Below are positions 33,676-42,890 of a stretch of 64,000 nucleotides of DNA, piece by piece. Made by a program: the position numbers and the translations under genes. Source of the stretch: Fusibacter ferrireducens (GTDB lineage Bacteria; Bacillota; Clostridia; Peptostreptococcales; Acidaminobacteraceae); NCBI RefSeq assembly GCF_015352425.1, contig NZ_JADKNH010000003.1, positions 248,001 to 312,000 on the forward strand, read 5' to 3'. The notes under the pieces are model-generated. The model made no database searches, had not been told where the DNA came from, and saw only the letters and a program-made list of their open reading frames with translations. Each line of letters begins with the position of its first letter. Positions within the stretch are counted from its first letter, which is position 1.

Positions 33676-34521
33676 ATGGATTCTTTAGGAGAACAAATTA
33701 AAAAATTGAGAAAAGAATACAAGCTAAGCCAAAAGACATTAGCTGAAAATATTGGAATTGCACAGTCAGCAGTTGCTAACTATGAAAGTGGCTATAGAGT
33801 GCCCAATCATGAAATTTTGATTAAGCTTGCAGATTATTTTGATGTGTCTGTGGATGCACTTCTATGCAGGGTTCATGAAAAAAAAGATTGGATTGAGATT
33901 TCAGATATCTTTCTCAAAAGTGTGATGAAATACGATTATCCAGCAGCATATGCACTCCTTGAGCACATGCTTGATAATGACATCTCACCTAAAGAAATTT
34001 ATTTAAAAGTAATTCGATATGCGCTTGCGAAAATTGGTTGGCTCTGGGAAACGGGAATGATGACATCGGCAGATGAGCACTTTATAACACGTCAGATAGA
34101 AAGGATTATGGATGATGTCTATCGCAAAGTGATGCAATCCATGCCTATAAAAACAAAGTGTATCAAAGTCGTGGGTATGGCAGCGCCCCATGAAGCTCAT
34201 ACAATACCCATAAAAATGGTCATGCAGTTATTGAGTTTTGAAGGCATAGAGACTTTTTTTATCGGCACGTCTGTGCCAGTTAAAGCGCTATCTGAATTTG
34301 TCGTAAAAAATCAAATTGATTATGTGATATTATCCATAACCATGCAGACGTTTTGGGATGAATTAAGAAGGTATATGGACGCAGTTCAAGAGGATGCTGT
34401 CTTATCACAAAAGCCATTTGTAATTGGGGGAAGAGCAGCACAAAAAAATATGATTTTAAGCCAGAATATGGCTGTTGAGATCGTTTTAAAATATGAGGAA
34501 ACTTTGGAGGTGATTAAATGA
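33676..34521 (+). CDS. XRE HTH regulator with CarH-like cobalamin-binding domain
   Basis: 281 residues from ATG 33676 (AAGGAG 10 bp upstream; the ATG at 33643 overlaps the RBS). Residues 5-62 are an XRE HTH (LRKEYKLSQKTLAENIGIAQSAV). Residues 75-160 are a four-helix cobalamin cap with W124-x9-E134-H135, the motif that in CarH/LitR caps the upper face of adenosylcobalamin. Residues 160-281 are the Rossmann-like B12 domain: E173-x-H175-x-x-P178, then exactly 41 residues to S220-I-T222, then 28 to GG (251-252). This matches the ExHxxG-x41-SxV-x26-28-GG pattern with G to P and V to T changes; H175 would be the lower ligand. CarH uses a MerR HTH, so the XRE head is unusual. It overlaps the RND gene by 4 bp (ATGA). 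Confidence 0.85.
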   Translation: MDSLGEQIKKLRKEYKLSQKTLAENIGIAQSAVANYESGYRVPNHEILIKLADYFDVSVDALLCRVHEKKDWIEISDIFLKSVMKYDYPAAYALLEHMLDNDISPKEIYLKVIRYALAKIGWLWETGMMTSADEHFITRQIERIMDDVYRKVMQSMPIKTKCIKVVGMAAPHEAHTIPIKMVMQLLSFEGIETFFIGTSVPVKALSEFVVKNQIDYVILSITMQTFWDELRRYMDAVQEDAVLSQKPFVIGGRAAQKNMILSQNMAVEIVLKYEETLEVIK

Positions 34522-37500
34522 ATTTGAATAAAGACTTGAGAGAGAGCAAAATGAAGATCAATGTCATTGGTAAATTATCCAGTGTTTTCATAAATCAATT
34601 TCAATTGTCAATGCTTCTGATGATTATGATCATCAGTATCGGTGTCGTGGGACTGATTTCATTACCTAAAGAATCACTGCCGGAGATTGTTTTTCCTGCC
34701 ATTACCATACAGACAGTTTATCCAGGTGCAAGTCCTGAAGATGTTGAACGCCTTGTGACAGAAAAGATCGAAAAAAAAGTTAAAGATTTTGAGGATATAG
34801 ATACGATTGAGTCGGATTCCACTTTTGGTTTTTCTGTGATCACGGTCTCTTTTAAGGAAAGTGTCAATATTGAAAATAAAAAAATAGAAGTGGATAATGC
34901 ACTGAGGGAAATTGAGTTCTCGGAAGGTGTTTTAACACCTAAAAGTGTCATCTTTAAAACCTCTGAGATCCCGCTTATGAACATCAGTGTCAACGGCGAC
35001 TATGATGTGGAAACGCTGACTCAAATAGCTGAGAACCTTAAAAATGAACTTGAGAGCATTAAAGGTGTAGACAGTATAGACCTCTTTGGCACCACGGTAA
35101 AGGAGGTTCATATCATTACAGATGAAAACAAGATGTTGACTTACAATATAACACTATCTGACATTAAAAATGCCATTAAATCATCTAATATCAGTTTGCC
35201 AGTGGGGGACTCTGAACTCAATGGGGTCAGATATACGCTCAGAGTAGATGAGTCTTTTAAGGCACTGGATGAAATTAAAGATGTCGTCGTTGTGGGTCGA
35301 TCCGGTCAGCAAATCTTTATTAAGGACTTGGCAAAGGTCTCTTTTGGTGTTGCTCCAGTGAGCGTTATCAATAAAACCTTCATAAGAGATCAAATGACGC
35401 GCTCCCAAAATTCTATTTTTATGAAAGTCAATCGCAAAGTCAATAGTGACGTTCTGGGAACAAGTGAGGCTATAGAAAACAAGATACAAGATTTAAAGGG
35501 AATTTCATATCCTGAAGATGCTGTCATCTATATTTCAGATAATATGGCAAGGCGCGTAGGGGATGATTTAGCCAATATTCAATCCAGTGCTTTGTCAGGT
35601 CTAATTGTCGTTATTATTGTGCTGTTTTTATTTATAGGGATTAGAGAATCTTTAATTGTATCGATTACCATTCCATTAAGCTTGCTGGGCACTTTGGGTC
35701 TTTTGAATTTATTTGGCATTACATTCAACACTTTTGCAATCTTGGGCCTAATCGTTGCACTGGGGCTTCTTGTGGACAACTCCATCATTGTCATGGAAAA
35801 TATAGATCGTATTAAGAAGTTGGGATTTAATCGCAAGGAAGCCGCTTTCTTAGGGACCAATCAAGTGGGATTCCCGATTGTATCGGCTACGCTGACGACT
35901 TTGGCAGCCTTTTTCCCATTGGTTATACTACCGGGGATATTAGGGGCCTTTGTATCGACGATTCCACTTACGATTATGATCACCTTGACAGTTTCTTTAT
36001 TTGTTTCACTGGTGATCACGCCTAGTATTGCTTCTAGATTGTTAAAAAATCAAAAACACCATAGCATAGGTAAGATTAAATGGCTGAAAAACAGTGCTGC
36101 GATCCTTTTGGTTGCAGGGCTCAGTTATTATGCTTTCAGTGTTGCAGGCAATAGACTTTTAGCACTTGTCATGATGGCTGTTTTTACAGGATTTATGGCG
36201 CTCAAAATAATTACAATTGGTGATGAAGGCTTTGAAGATACAAGGGTGACGAGATTTTATGGCACAATTGTCGCATGGATTGTTTATAAAAAACGACGCA
36301 GTTTTCTAGTTCTATTTGTAGGGGGGTTACTACTTGTTATGAGCGTGTCGGCATTTGGAACAGGACTTTTAAAAGTTTCCTTTTTCCCAAAAAATGAACC
36401 CGATACATTGGAAATTTTAGTGGATACACCAGGGGGAACGACGCTTTCTCAAAATGAGCAAATCGCTTCTGAAATAGAAGAGATGCTATTAGAGCATGAG
36501 GCTGTAAAATCGTATAATGTGACTGTTGGTGGGAATGAAATTGATTTTGTTAAATTCAGTGTGGCAATAGACAATAGCTTGCGCAGTGGTTATGAGATTT
36601 TAGAGGGATTGCAAGAACAAACTGCAAAAGTAAGTGGCGCAGAGATTTCAATTAACGGCATTGCAGCAGGCCCGCCTGTTGGCAAGCCAATCGTTCTCAA
36701 AGTAGAGGGTGAAAATCTTGAAGACACTTATAAATTTTCCAATGAGGTGAGCGATTACCTGAGAAATCTAGAGGGGGTTTACAATATAGATGCTTCGGTG
36801 ACTGTAGGCGTACCTCAAATCAAAATAGGCATCAATAAACTCAAGGCGACACAGCTGGGGACAAATGTAAGCACTGTTGCACTACAACTCAGAGGTGAGC
36901 TAGGTGGTGTCGAAGCGACAACCATGCGGATTAACGAGGATGAAGTGGATGTGATCATTAAAAGGGATTCAAATGAAATCGATGATTTAGGCACGCTTAA
37001 GAGTCTCTTTATAGCCACTCAAAATGGGATGATGGTACCACTTCGCAGTATAAGTGATATCCAGATTGAAGAGGGCATATCTAATATTTCAAGGGAAGAT
37101 GGCAAACGCGTCATCACGGTGAGTGCAGATTTGAAAACAGGTTATAATAGCAGTGATATTACCAATACAATCAAAAGACACTTTGATGAGAGCAAATTGC
37201 CTAAAGGCATCCGTATTATATATTCAGGTGATTCAGAAGGGATTCAGGAAAACTTCGGATATCTTTTCCAAAGCATGATCTTAGCTGTATTCTTAGTTTT
37301 CATCATTCTGACGGTGCAATTTCAGTCAATTATTCAACCTTTCGTTATACTGTCTACGATTCCAATGTCGATCATTGGCGTTATCTGGGGGCTAATCCTC
37401 ACAGGGAATGATTTTGGATTCTATGCTTTTATGGGATTGGTAGCATTGGTTGGAATCGCGGTAAATGATGCCATTGTGCTCATAGATTACATGAACTACT

Positions 37501-37763
37501 TACGCAAGGAGGGCGCAACGCTTAAAGAGGCCATTAAAGAAGCTGGACTCACACGCTTTAATCCAGTGCTTGCCACAACGTTGACAACCATTAGTGGAGT
37601 TTTACCGCTGGCCTTTAAAGAAGCCTATTATGCGCAGTTCAGTTTTGCACTTATCTTTGGTCTGATGATGACGACACTGATGACTTTGATTTTTATACCG
37701 ACAATATATCATTTGATAGAATCCTTTAGAGACAGGAAGGGGGTTGAGACCTATGAAAAGTAA
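34518..37763 (+). CDS. RND family efflux permease (second system)
   Basis: 1081 residues, paralogous in layout to the permease at 11995. Porter half: PKESLPEIVFPAITIQTVYPGASPEDVERLV. TM4 region: IVALGLLVDNSIIVMENIDRIKK. Second TM cluster: GLVALVGIAVNDAIVLIDYMNYLRKEG and AYYAQFSFALIFGLM. Proton-driven export is the family role; the substrate is unknown. The start codon overlaps the stop of the cobalamin-type regulator (ATGA), which means the two are co-translated and the regulator most likely controls this operon. The 3' end overlaps the lipoprotein adaptor by 11 bp. Confidence 0.9.
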   Translation: MNLNKDLRESKMKINVIGKLSSVFINQFQLSMLLMIMIISIGVVGLISLPKESLPEIVFPAITIQTVYPGASPEDVERLVTEKIEKKVKDFEDIDTIESDSTFGFSVITVSFKESVNIENKKIEVDNALREIEFSEGVLTPKSVIFKTSEIPLMNISVNGDYDVETLTQIAENLKNELESIKGVDSIDLFGTTVKEVHIITDENKMLTYNITLSDIKNAIKSSNISLPVGDSELNGVRYTLRVDESFKALDEIKDVVVVGRSGQQIFIKDLAKVSFGVAPVSVINKTFIRDQMTRSQNSIFMKVNRKVNSDVLGTSEAIENKIQDLKGISYPEDAVIYISDNMARRVGDDLANIQSSALSGLIVVIIVLFLFIGIRESLIVSITIPLSLLGTLGLLNLFGITFNTFAILGLIVALGLLVDNSIIVMENIDRIKKLGFNRKEAAFLGTNQVGFPIVSATLTTLAAFFPLVILPGILGAFVSTIPLTIMITLTVSLFVSLVITPSIASRLLKNQKHHSIGKIKWLKNSAAILLVAGLSYYAFSVAGNRLLALVMMAVFTGFMALKIITIGDEGFEDTRVTRFYGTIVAWIVYKKRRSFLVLFVGGLLLVMSVSAFGTGLLKVSFFPKNEPDTLEILVDTPGGTTLSQNEQIASEIEEMLLEHEAVKSYNVTVGGNEIDFVKFSVAIDNSLRSGYEILEGLQEQTAKVSGAEISINGIAAGPPVGKPIVLKVEGENLEDTYKFSNEVSDYLRNLEGVYNIDASVTVGVPQIKIGINKLKATQLGTNVSTVALQLRGELGGVEATTMRINEDEVDVIIKRDSNEIDDLGTLKSLFIATQNGMMVPLRSISDIQIEEGISNISREDGKRVITVSADLKTGYNSSDITNTIKRHFDESKLPKGIRIIYSGDSEGIQENFGYLFQSMILAVFLVFIILTVQFQSIIQPFVILSTIPMSIIGVIWGLILTGNDFGFYAFMGLVALVGIAVNDAIVLIDYMNYLRKEGATLKEAIKEAGLTRFNPVLATTLTTISGVLPLAFKEAYYAQFSFALIFGLMMTTLMTLIFIPTIYHLIESFRDRKGVETYEK

Positions 37764-38856
37764 ATACGCAAGAGTAATGATGTTCATATTACTGGTTTTT
37801 GGGTTAGCTGGATGCCAGAGCAAAGCAGATGAGGTTGTGAAAGATGTGACGCCGCCTCTTACTGTGGTGGAAACAGCCCCTATTATCAGAGATAAGGTGC
37901 AAGCTTTTTACACCAGTTTTGGAGAGATCAGTCCACAAAATCAAGTGGATCTGTTTTTAAATGGTACTGGTGAGATCGAATCGATTTTAGTAAAAGCAGG
38001 TGATGCTGTTTCGGTGGATACACCACTTATTAAGCTCAGTACAGATCAAGTAAAAACCACGTATAGTGCACAGGAAAGTCAGCTCAGAACAGTTCGGGAT
38101 AACTTTAAAATACAATTGGATGCCGTCCGAGATAACTATCAAAAACAATCAGAACTTTTAAAAAATGGATTTGTGACACAAGCCAGTGTGGACGCGTTAG
38201 AGACACAACTCAGTACATTGGAAAAACAATATGAAGATGCACGCAATAACTATAATAATCAAGTACAGAATCTAAAAAAAGCTGTGAACGATCGTTTGCT
38301 TTCGAGTACCATTGATGGGGAAATAGCAGGCATTTACGTGAAAAAGGGCCAAAAAATTTCTAATCAAAAAGCCATTACCATTGTCAACAGAGATGTGCTT
38401 TCAGTGAAGACAATGGTCACCAGCTCGACTCTGCAAGAACTTGCGATTGGAACACCAGTCCTCATTACGCTTACCAATGATCAAAAGGATGTGCTTGAAG
38501 GTGAAGTGGTCAATATGGAACTTCTTCCAGATCCAATTAACAAGCTTTATCCTGTGGAGATTAGACTTGAAGATAGAAAAGATTCAATCTTCATTGGAGA
38601 TTATGTGGAGGTCAAATTTATTACGGATGAATACGATGCCAATCTCGTCCCAAATACAGCGATTGTTTATGAGGGAACAAATACTTTTATATTTTTATTA
38701 GAGGGAGAGAGGGCAGTCAAAGTTCCGGTTGATCTGGGGCTGACAAAGGATGAATTCGTTGAAATTAGAAGTGATCAGCAACTTCTCGATCAACAGATTA
38801 TCGTGAGAGGACAGAGCTATATTAAAGATGGCGAGGTGGTATCCCTTAAAAATTAA
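37753..38856 (+). CDS. RND adaptor lipoprotein (HlyD-like)
   Basis: 367 residues from ATG 37753 (AGGAAGGGGG upstream; a TTG at 37744 is in frame but lies beside the RBS). A lipobox FGLAGC at about 17-22 makes it a lipoprotein, unlike the membrane-anchored adaptor at 15257. Then lipoyl half ISPQNQVDLFLNGTGEIESILVKAGDAV, a coiled coil (TYSAQESQLRTVRDNFKIQ to NYNNQVQNLKKAV), second half LSSTIDGEIAGIYVKKGQKIS, and beta domains ending QLLDQQIIVRGQSYIKDGEVV. It partners the permease at 34518. Gene order, regulator then permease then adaptor, with overlaps, indicates a single operon. Confidence 0.87.
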   Translation: MKSKYARVMMFILLVFGLAGCQSKADEVVKDVTPPLTVVETAPIIRDKVQAFYTSFGEISPQNQVDLFLNGTGEIESILVKAGDAVSVDTPLIKLSTDQVKTTYSAQESQLRTVRDNFKIQLDAVRDNYQKQSELLKNGFVTQASVDALETQLSTLEKQYEDARNNYNNQVQNLKKAVNDRLLSSTIDGEIAGIYVKKGQKISNQKAITIVNRDVLSVKTMVTSSTLQELAIGTPVLITLTNDQKDVLEGEVVNMELLPDPINKLYPVEIRLEDRKDSIFIGDYVEVKFITDEYDANLVPNTAIVYEGTNTFIFLLEGERAVKVPVDLGLTKDEFVEIRSDQQLLDQQIIVRGQSYIKDGEVVSLKN

Positions 38857-38870
38857 TTTTGTGAAATATA

Positions 38871-38899
38871 TTGACAAGTGCGTCAGGACATATTATAAT
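38871..38899 (+). promoter_or_regulatory. consensus sigma-A promoter of the aspS-gat operon
   Basis: Perfect -35 TTGACA (38871-38876), 17-bp spacer, perfect -10 TATAAT (38894-38899). The start point would be near 38906, at the beginning of the T-box leader. Confidence 0.9.
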
Positions 38900-38905
38900 C
38901 ACTAG

Positions 38906-39177
38906 CAAATGAGTAAACTAAAGACGAGGACGAGAAGAGTAATTCAAAATGGTAGTTGAAGCGAGCTGATGACGGTGTAAGATCAGTACGGATTTTTGAA
39001 TGAAGAACATCTCTGAGTTTCTAACCGAAATAGCAGTAGGATTAGACGTATCTGGCACGTTACAGTCAGTAGATATCGACTTTAAGTCCGTATCGATGAG
39101 CAGGATCTTTTTAGATCAATCTGGGTGGTACCGCGGAAGTAGCTTTCGTCCCTTTTATAGGGATGAAGGCTTTTTTT
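38906..39177 (+). promoter_or_regulatory. T-box leader (Asn/Glu specifier) of the transamidation operon
   Basis: A complete T-box riboswitch. Stem I carries GACGAGAAGAGTAA and the distal AG-bulge pattern GCGAGCTGATGACGGTGTAAG. The specifier region reads GAAGAACATCTCTGAG at 39002-39017; codon AAC (39006-39008, Asn) overlaps GAA (39005-39007, Glu). The T-box core TGGGTGGTACCGCGG is at 39122-39136. The terminator pairs AGCTTTCGTCCC (39141-39152) with GGGATGAAGGCT (39160-39171), then a T-run to 39177. Uncharged tRNA would stabilise the antiterminator and allow aspS-gatC, gatA and gatB to be read. The remaining 157 nt to the start codon contain small hairpins (e.g. TCTGAA/TTCAGA at 39221-39241) that I do not recognise. 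Confidence 0.93.
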
Positions 39178-39334
39178 ACGTTGTTTTACAGTAAAATCTG
39201 GTTAGAGCTTAGTTGTAAATTCTGAATGCAACCGCTTCAGATTATGGACGGCTATGAACGGGAGTGACGTAAGTGTAAACGTGGAATCAGATCTGGGCTG
39301 ATTTTCGATACAGCATAGGCAAAGGAGGCAGTGT

Positions 39335-41416
39335 ATGAAAAAATTTGAAAGAACGCATTATTGCGGTAGGTTAAGGGAATCCAATATTGATGAAGCTGTG
39401 GCACTCTCAGGATGGGTTCAGAGAAGAAGAGATCTGGGAGGTGTCATATTCTTAGATTTAAGAGATAAGACTGGTATTGCTCAGGTCATATTGGATCAAA
39501 AGGATTTACCAGAGGAGATGTTTAGTCATGCTGAAGGCATCAGAAGTGAATATGTGATTCAAGTGAAGGGGTTGGTTGAAAAGCGGTCAGAAGATACGAT
39601 CAATCCACTGATACCAACAGGTAAAATCGATGTTAGAGCAAATGAATTGACGATCCTTTCCAAAGCGCATACACCACCTTTTATGATTGAGGAAAACTCA
39701 AACGTAAGGGAAGAATTGAGACTTAAATATAGATTTTTAGACCTTAGAAGACCAGATATACTCAGAAACTTAAAACTGAGACAACAAGTGACCAATACGG
39801 CTCGGGCCTATCTCGAAAGCCATGAGTTTCTGGAAGTTGAAACCCCAATTTTAAGTAAGAGCACCCCAGAGGGGGCACGTGATTTTTTAGTGCCGAGCCG
39901 AGTTAAAAAAGGCACATTCTATGGGTTGCCTCAGTCGCCACAAATTTACAAGCAATTATTAATGGTTGGTGGGATAGACTGTTATTTCCAAGTGGCAAAA
40001 TGTTTTAGAGATGAAGATTTAAGAGCGGATCGACAACCTGAGTTCACTCAGATTGATATGGAACTTTCCTTTGTGGACGAAGAGGATATCATAGAACTTC
40101 TGGAAGGACTCTTTGCAGATTTGTTCCAAAAGGTCAAAGGCATCACACTTAAAACGCCATTTAATCGCATAACTTATGCAGAATCCATGTCCCTCTATGG
40201 TGTGGATAAACCGGATTTGAGATTTGGCTTTCCCATGATTGATCTGACAGAGATTTGTAAAACTTGTGAGTTTGAAGTGTTTAGATCGGTGGTAAACCGT
40301 GGTGGTATCGTTAAAGCGCTCAATATCAAGGGCGGGGCTTCATTTACAAGAACTCAGATTGAAGCATTGACTCATCATGCCATGTCGTTAGGCGGTAAAG
40401 GGATGGCGTGGATTGCAATTGAACCAGATGGCAGTTTAAAATCAGTCATCACGAAATTCTTCAAGGCAGCTGATATTGATGCAATTTTAGAAAAAACGGA
40501 AGCAAAACCGGGTGATTTACTCATCTTTTCAGCAGATAAAAAGGATTTGGCGCTCAGTGTCCTCGGCAGTTTGAGATTAATGGTTGGAGACATGATGGGC
40601 CTTAGGGATGACAAAGATTATGCTTTTGTGGTGGTGACAGATTTTCCACTACTGGAATGGTCAGAGGAAGAAAAACGTTATGTGGCCATGCATCATCCTT
40701 TTACAATGCCAAAAGATGAAGATTTAGAATTATTTGAAACGGCACCAGAGAAAGTTCGCGCTAAGGCTTATGATATTGTTCTCAATGGCGTGGAACTTGG
40801 CAGTGGCAGTATTAGGATTCACGATAGCAGTATTCAGTCGAGAATGTTTAAATTGCTTGGTTTCTCTGAAGAGGAAGCAAAAGAGCGATTTGGCTTTTTA
40901 CTCAGTGCTTTTGAATACGGCGTACCGCCACATGGTGGCTTTGCATTTGGACTTGATCGCTTGATTATGCTTATGGTGGGTGCTGAAAGTATCAGAGATG
41001 TCATTGCATTTCCTAAGATGAAGGATGCTTCTTGTGCCATGACGCAATCGCCGTCAGAAGTGAAAAGAGAACAATTAGATGAACTTTCTATCTACCTTGA
41101 AGGGACGCATGCGCCTAAACATGAAGCCCCACAGATGACGCATGAAGTCATAGAACATGTGGCGAAACTCTCACGGATTGAACTGGATGAAGCGGAAAAA
41201 GAGATGCTTACAAGTGATTTAATGAAGATCATTGCCTTTGCAGATCAACTCAGTGAAGTGGATACTTCCAGTGTTCACATGAAAGAGAGTCTCTCAAATG
41301 CAGAAAATGTCTTTAGAGTAGATCAGGTCATCGCTTTTGACGATCAAGAAGGGCTTCTCAAAAACGCCGCACAGGTGACAGAAAACTGTATTTTTGTCCC
41401 TAAAACAGTAGAATAG
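39335..41416 (+). CDS. aspS: aspartyl-tRNA synthetase fused to GatC
   Basis: 693 residues. Residues 1-590 are a bacterial-type AspRS: OB-fold anticodon domain (LSGWVQRRRDLGGVIFLDLRDKTG), class II motif 2 (CFRDEDLRADRQPEFTQIDMEL), the GAD insertion (about 290-420) and motif 3 (GGFAFGLDRLIMLMVG). From about 599 to 693 the protein continues as GatC: MTHEVIEHVAKLSRIELDEAEKEML and the C-terminal LLKNAAQVTENCIFVPKTVE. A separate gatC is absent from the operon, so the fusion supplies that subunit. A non-discriminating AspRS would load Asp on tRNA-Asn, and GatCAB then amidates it; the fusion would hold both enzymes together. Such fusions are known but uncommon. RBS AAAGGAGG. Confidence 0.93.
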   Translation: MKKFERTHYCGRLRESNIDEAVALSGWVQRRRDLGGVIFLDLRDKTGIAQVILDQKDLPEEMFSHAEGIRSEYVIQVKGLVEKRSEDTINPLIPTGKIDVRANELTILSKAHTPPFMIEENSNVREELRLKYRFLDLRRPDILRNLKLRQQVTNTARAYLESHEFLEVETPILSKSTPEGARDFLVPSRVKKGTFYGLPQSPQIYKQLLMVGGIDCYFQVAKCFRDEDLRADRQPEFTQIDMELSFVDEEDIIELLEGLFADLFQKVKGITLKTPFNRITYAESMSLYGVDKPDLRFGFPMIDLTEICKTCEFEVFRSVVNRGGIVKALNIKGGASFTRTQIEALTHHAMSLGGKGMAWIAIEPDGSLKSVITKFFKAADIDAILEKTEAKPGDLLIFSADKKDLALSVLGSLRLMVGDMMGLRDDKDYAFVVVTDFPLLEWSEEEKRYVAMHHPFTMPKDEDLELFETAPEKVRAKAYDIVLNGVELGSGSIRIHDSSIQSRMFKLLGFSEEEAKERFGFLLSAFEYGVPPHGGFAFGLDRLIMLMVGAESIRDVIAFPKMKDASCAMTQSPSEVKREQLDELSIYLEGTHAPKHEAPQMTHEVIEHVAKLSRIELDEAEKEMLTSDLMKIIAFADQLSEVDTSSVHMKESLSNAENVFRVDQVIAFDDQEGLLKNAAQVTENCIFVPKTVE

Positions 41417-41426
41417 GAGGAAACAC

Positions 41427-42890
41427 ATGAGCACTTTAACTAAACTCACATTGACAGAAGCGAGTGTGCTTCTAAACGAAAGAAAGATCAGCAGTGAAGA
41501 ACTCACAAACGCTTATATAGATAAAATTAAAGCCAATGATTCATCGATTAATGCTTACTTGCATTATGCTTTTGAAACCGCAAATGAAACGGCTAAAGCC
41601 GTGGATCAATTGAGGGCAAGTGGTGAGCGCTTAGGAGCCTTGGCCGGTATTCCAATGGGTATCAAGGATAACATGTCTACACTGGATATGCCAACGACTT
41701 GTGGGAGCAAGATGCTCGAGAATTATCATGCGCCATTTGATGCCACAGTGGTTAAACAGTTGAGAGCGTCAAAGGCTGTTATCTTAGGAAAACTCAACAT
41801 GGATGAGTTCGCAATGGGTTCCACCACTGAGCATTCCTATTTTAAAAAGACAAAAAATCCAGTTAAATTGGATAGAGTTCCTGGAGGCAGTAGTGGGGGA
41901 TCTGCTGCAGCAGTTGCCAGTGATGAAGCGCTATACACATTGGGATCGGATACTGGTGGTTCCATCAGACAGCCGGCGAGTTTTTGCGGTGTCGTGGGCA
42001 TGAAGCCGACGTATGGCAGTATTTCTAGATATGGCTTAATCGCTTTTGCATCCTCACTAGATCAAATTGGTCCCTTCACAAAGTCTGTTGAAGACATGGC
42101 GCTGGTTTTACCATCTTTGATGAAAAAAGATCCTATGGATTCCACCTCTTTAGAGTCGCCAGAGTTTTCGTTGGATCAAATTAGAAAAAGAGATATTAAG
42201 GGCATAAGAGTGGCATTGCCTGTTGATTTCATGGAAGAAGGCATTGATGAAGAAGTGAAGGCGGCAATTTTAAAATCTGCCAAGACTTTAGAAAGCATGG
42301 GTGCAATTGTGGAGACGGTTTCTTTAAAGTCTTTAAAGCATGCGTTGCCTGCATACTACATTATTTCCTCTGCGGAGGCTTCCTCAAACTTAGCGCGATT
42401 TGATGGGATTAAATACGGCTATAGGCATCCTGATTTTGACTCCCTTGAGACTTTATACTCGCGTTCAAGACGATATGGTTTTGGAGATGAAGTCAAACGT
42501 AGAATTCTCCTTGGCACTTATGCATTGAGTTCTGGCTATTACGATGCTTACTATAAAAAAGCGCTCAAAGTAAAGACGTTGATTATGAATGAATTTGAAA
42601 TGCTCTTTCAACATTATGATGTGGTCCTTGCGCCAGTGGCGCCAACTACGGCATATGGGTTTGACGATTGCTCAGAAGACGCCCTTAAAATGTACCTGGG
42701 TGATATTTATACCGTACCTGTTAACATCGCAGGATTGCCTGCAATTTCAATCAACTGTGGTTTCGATTGTGACGGCATGCCCATTGGCATGCAGCTTATT
42801 GGAAAGCATTTTGATGAAGGCATGCTTTTAAGAGTGGGCCACGCCTACGAACTAGAAGCTCAAGAGAGGGGGCAATTGTATGTTAAATAA
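41427..42890 (+). CDS. gatA: Asp-tRNA(Asn)/Glu-tRNA(Gln) amidotransferase subunit A
   Basis: 487 residues, amidase-signature family. The catalytic triad is visible: Lys in PMGIKDNMST (about 79), cis-Ser in GGSSGGSAAAVAS (about 154) and nucleophile Ser in GSDTGGSIRQPASF (about 178). GatA releases ammonia from glutamine and channels it to GatB. It lies 10 bp after the aspS-gatC fusion with AGGAGG, and its stop overlaps gatB by 11 bp, so the three products are made together under the T-box. Confidence 0.96.
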   Translation: MSTLTKLTLTEASVLLNERKISSEELTNAYIDKIKANDSSINAYLHYAFETANETAKAVDQLRASGERLGALAGIPMGIKDNMSTLDMPTTCGSKMLENYHAPFDATVVKQLRASKAVILGKLNMDEFAMGSTTEHSYFKKTKNPVKLDRVPGGSSGGSAAAVASDEALYTLGSDTGGSIRQPASFCGVVGMKPTYGSISRYGLIAFASSLDQIGPFTKSVEDMALVLPSLMKKDPMDSTSLESPEFSLDQIRKRDIKGIRVALPVDFMEEGIDEEVKAAILKSAKTLESMGAIVETVSLKSLKHALPAYYIISSAEASSNLARFDGIKYGYRHPDFDSLETLYSRSRRYGFGDEVKRRILLGTYALSSGYYDAYYKKALKVKTLIMNEFEMLFQHYDVVLAPVAPTTAYGFDDCSEDALKMYLGDIYTVPVNIAGLPAISINCGFDCDGMPIGMQLIGKHFDEGMLLRVGHAYELEAQERGQLYVK

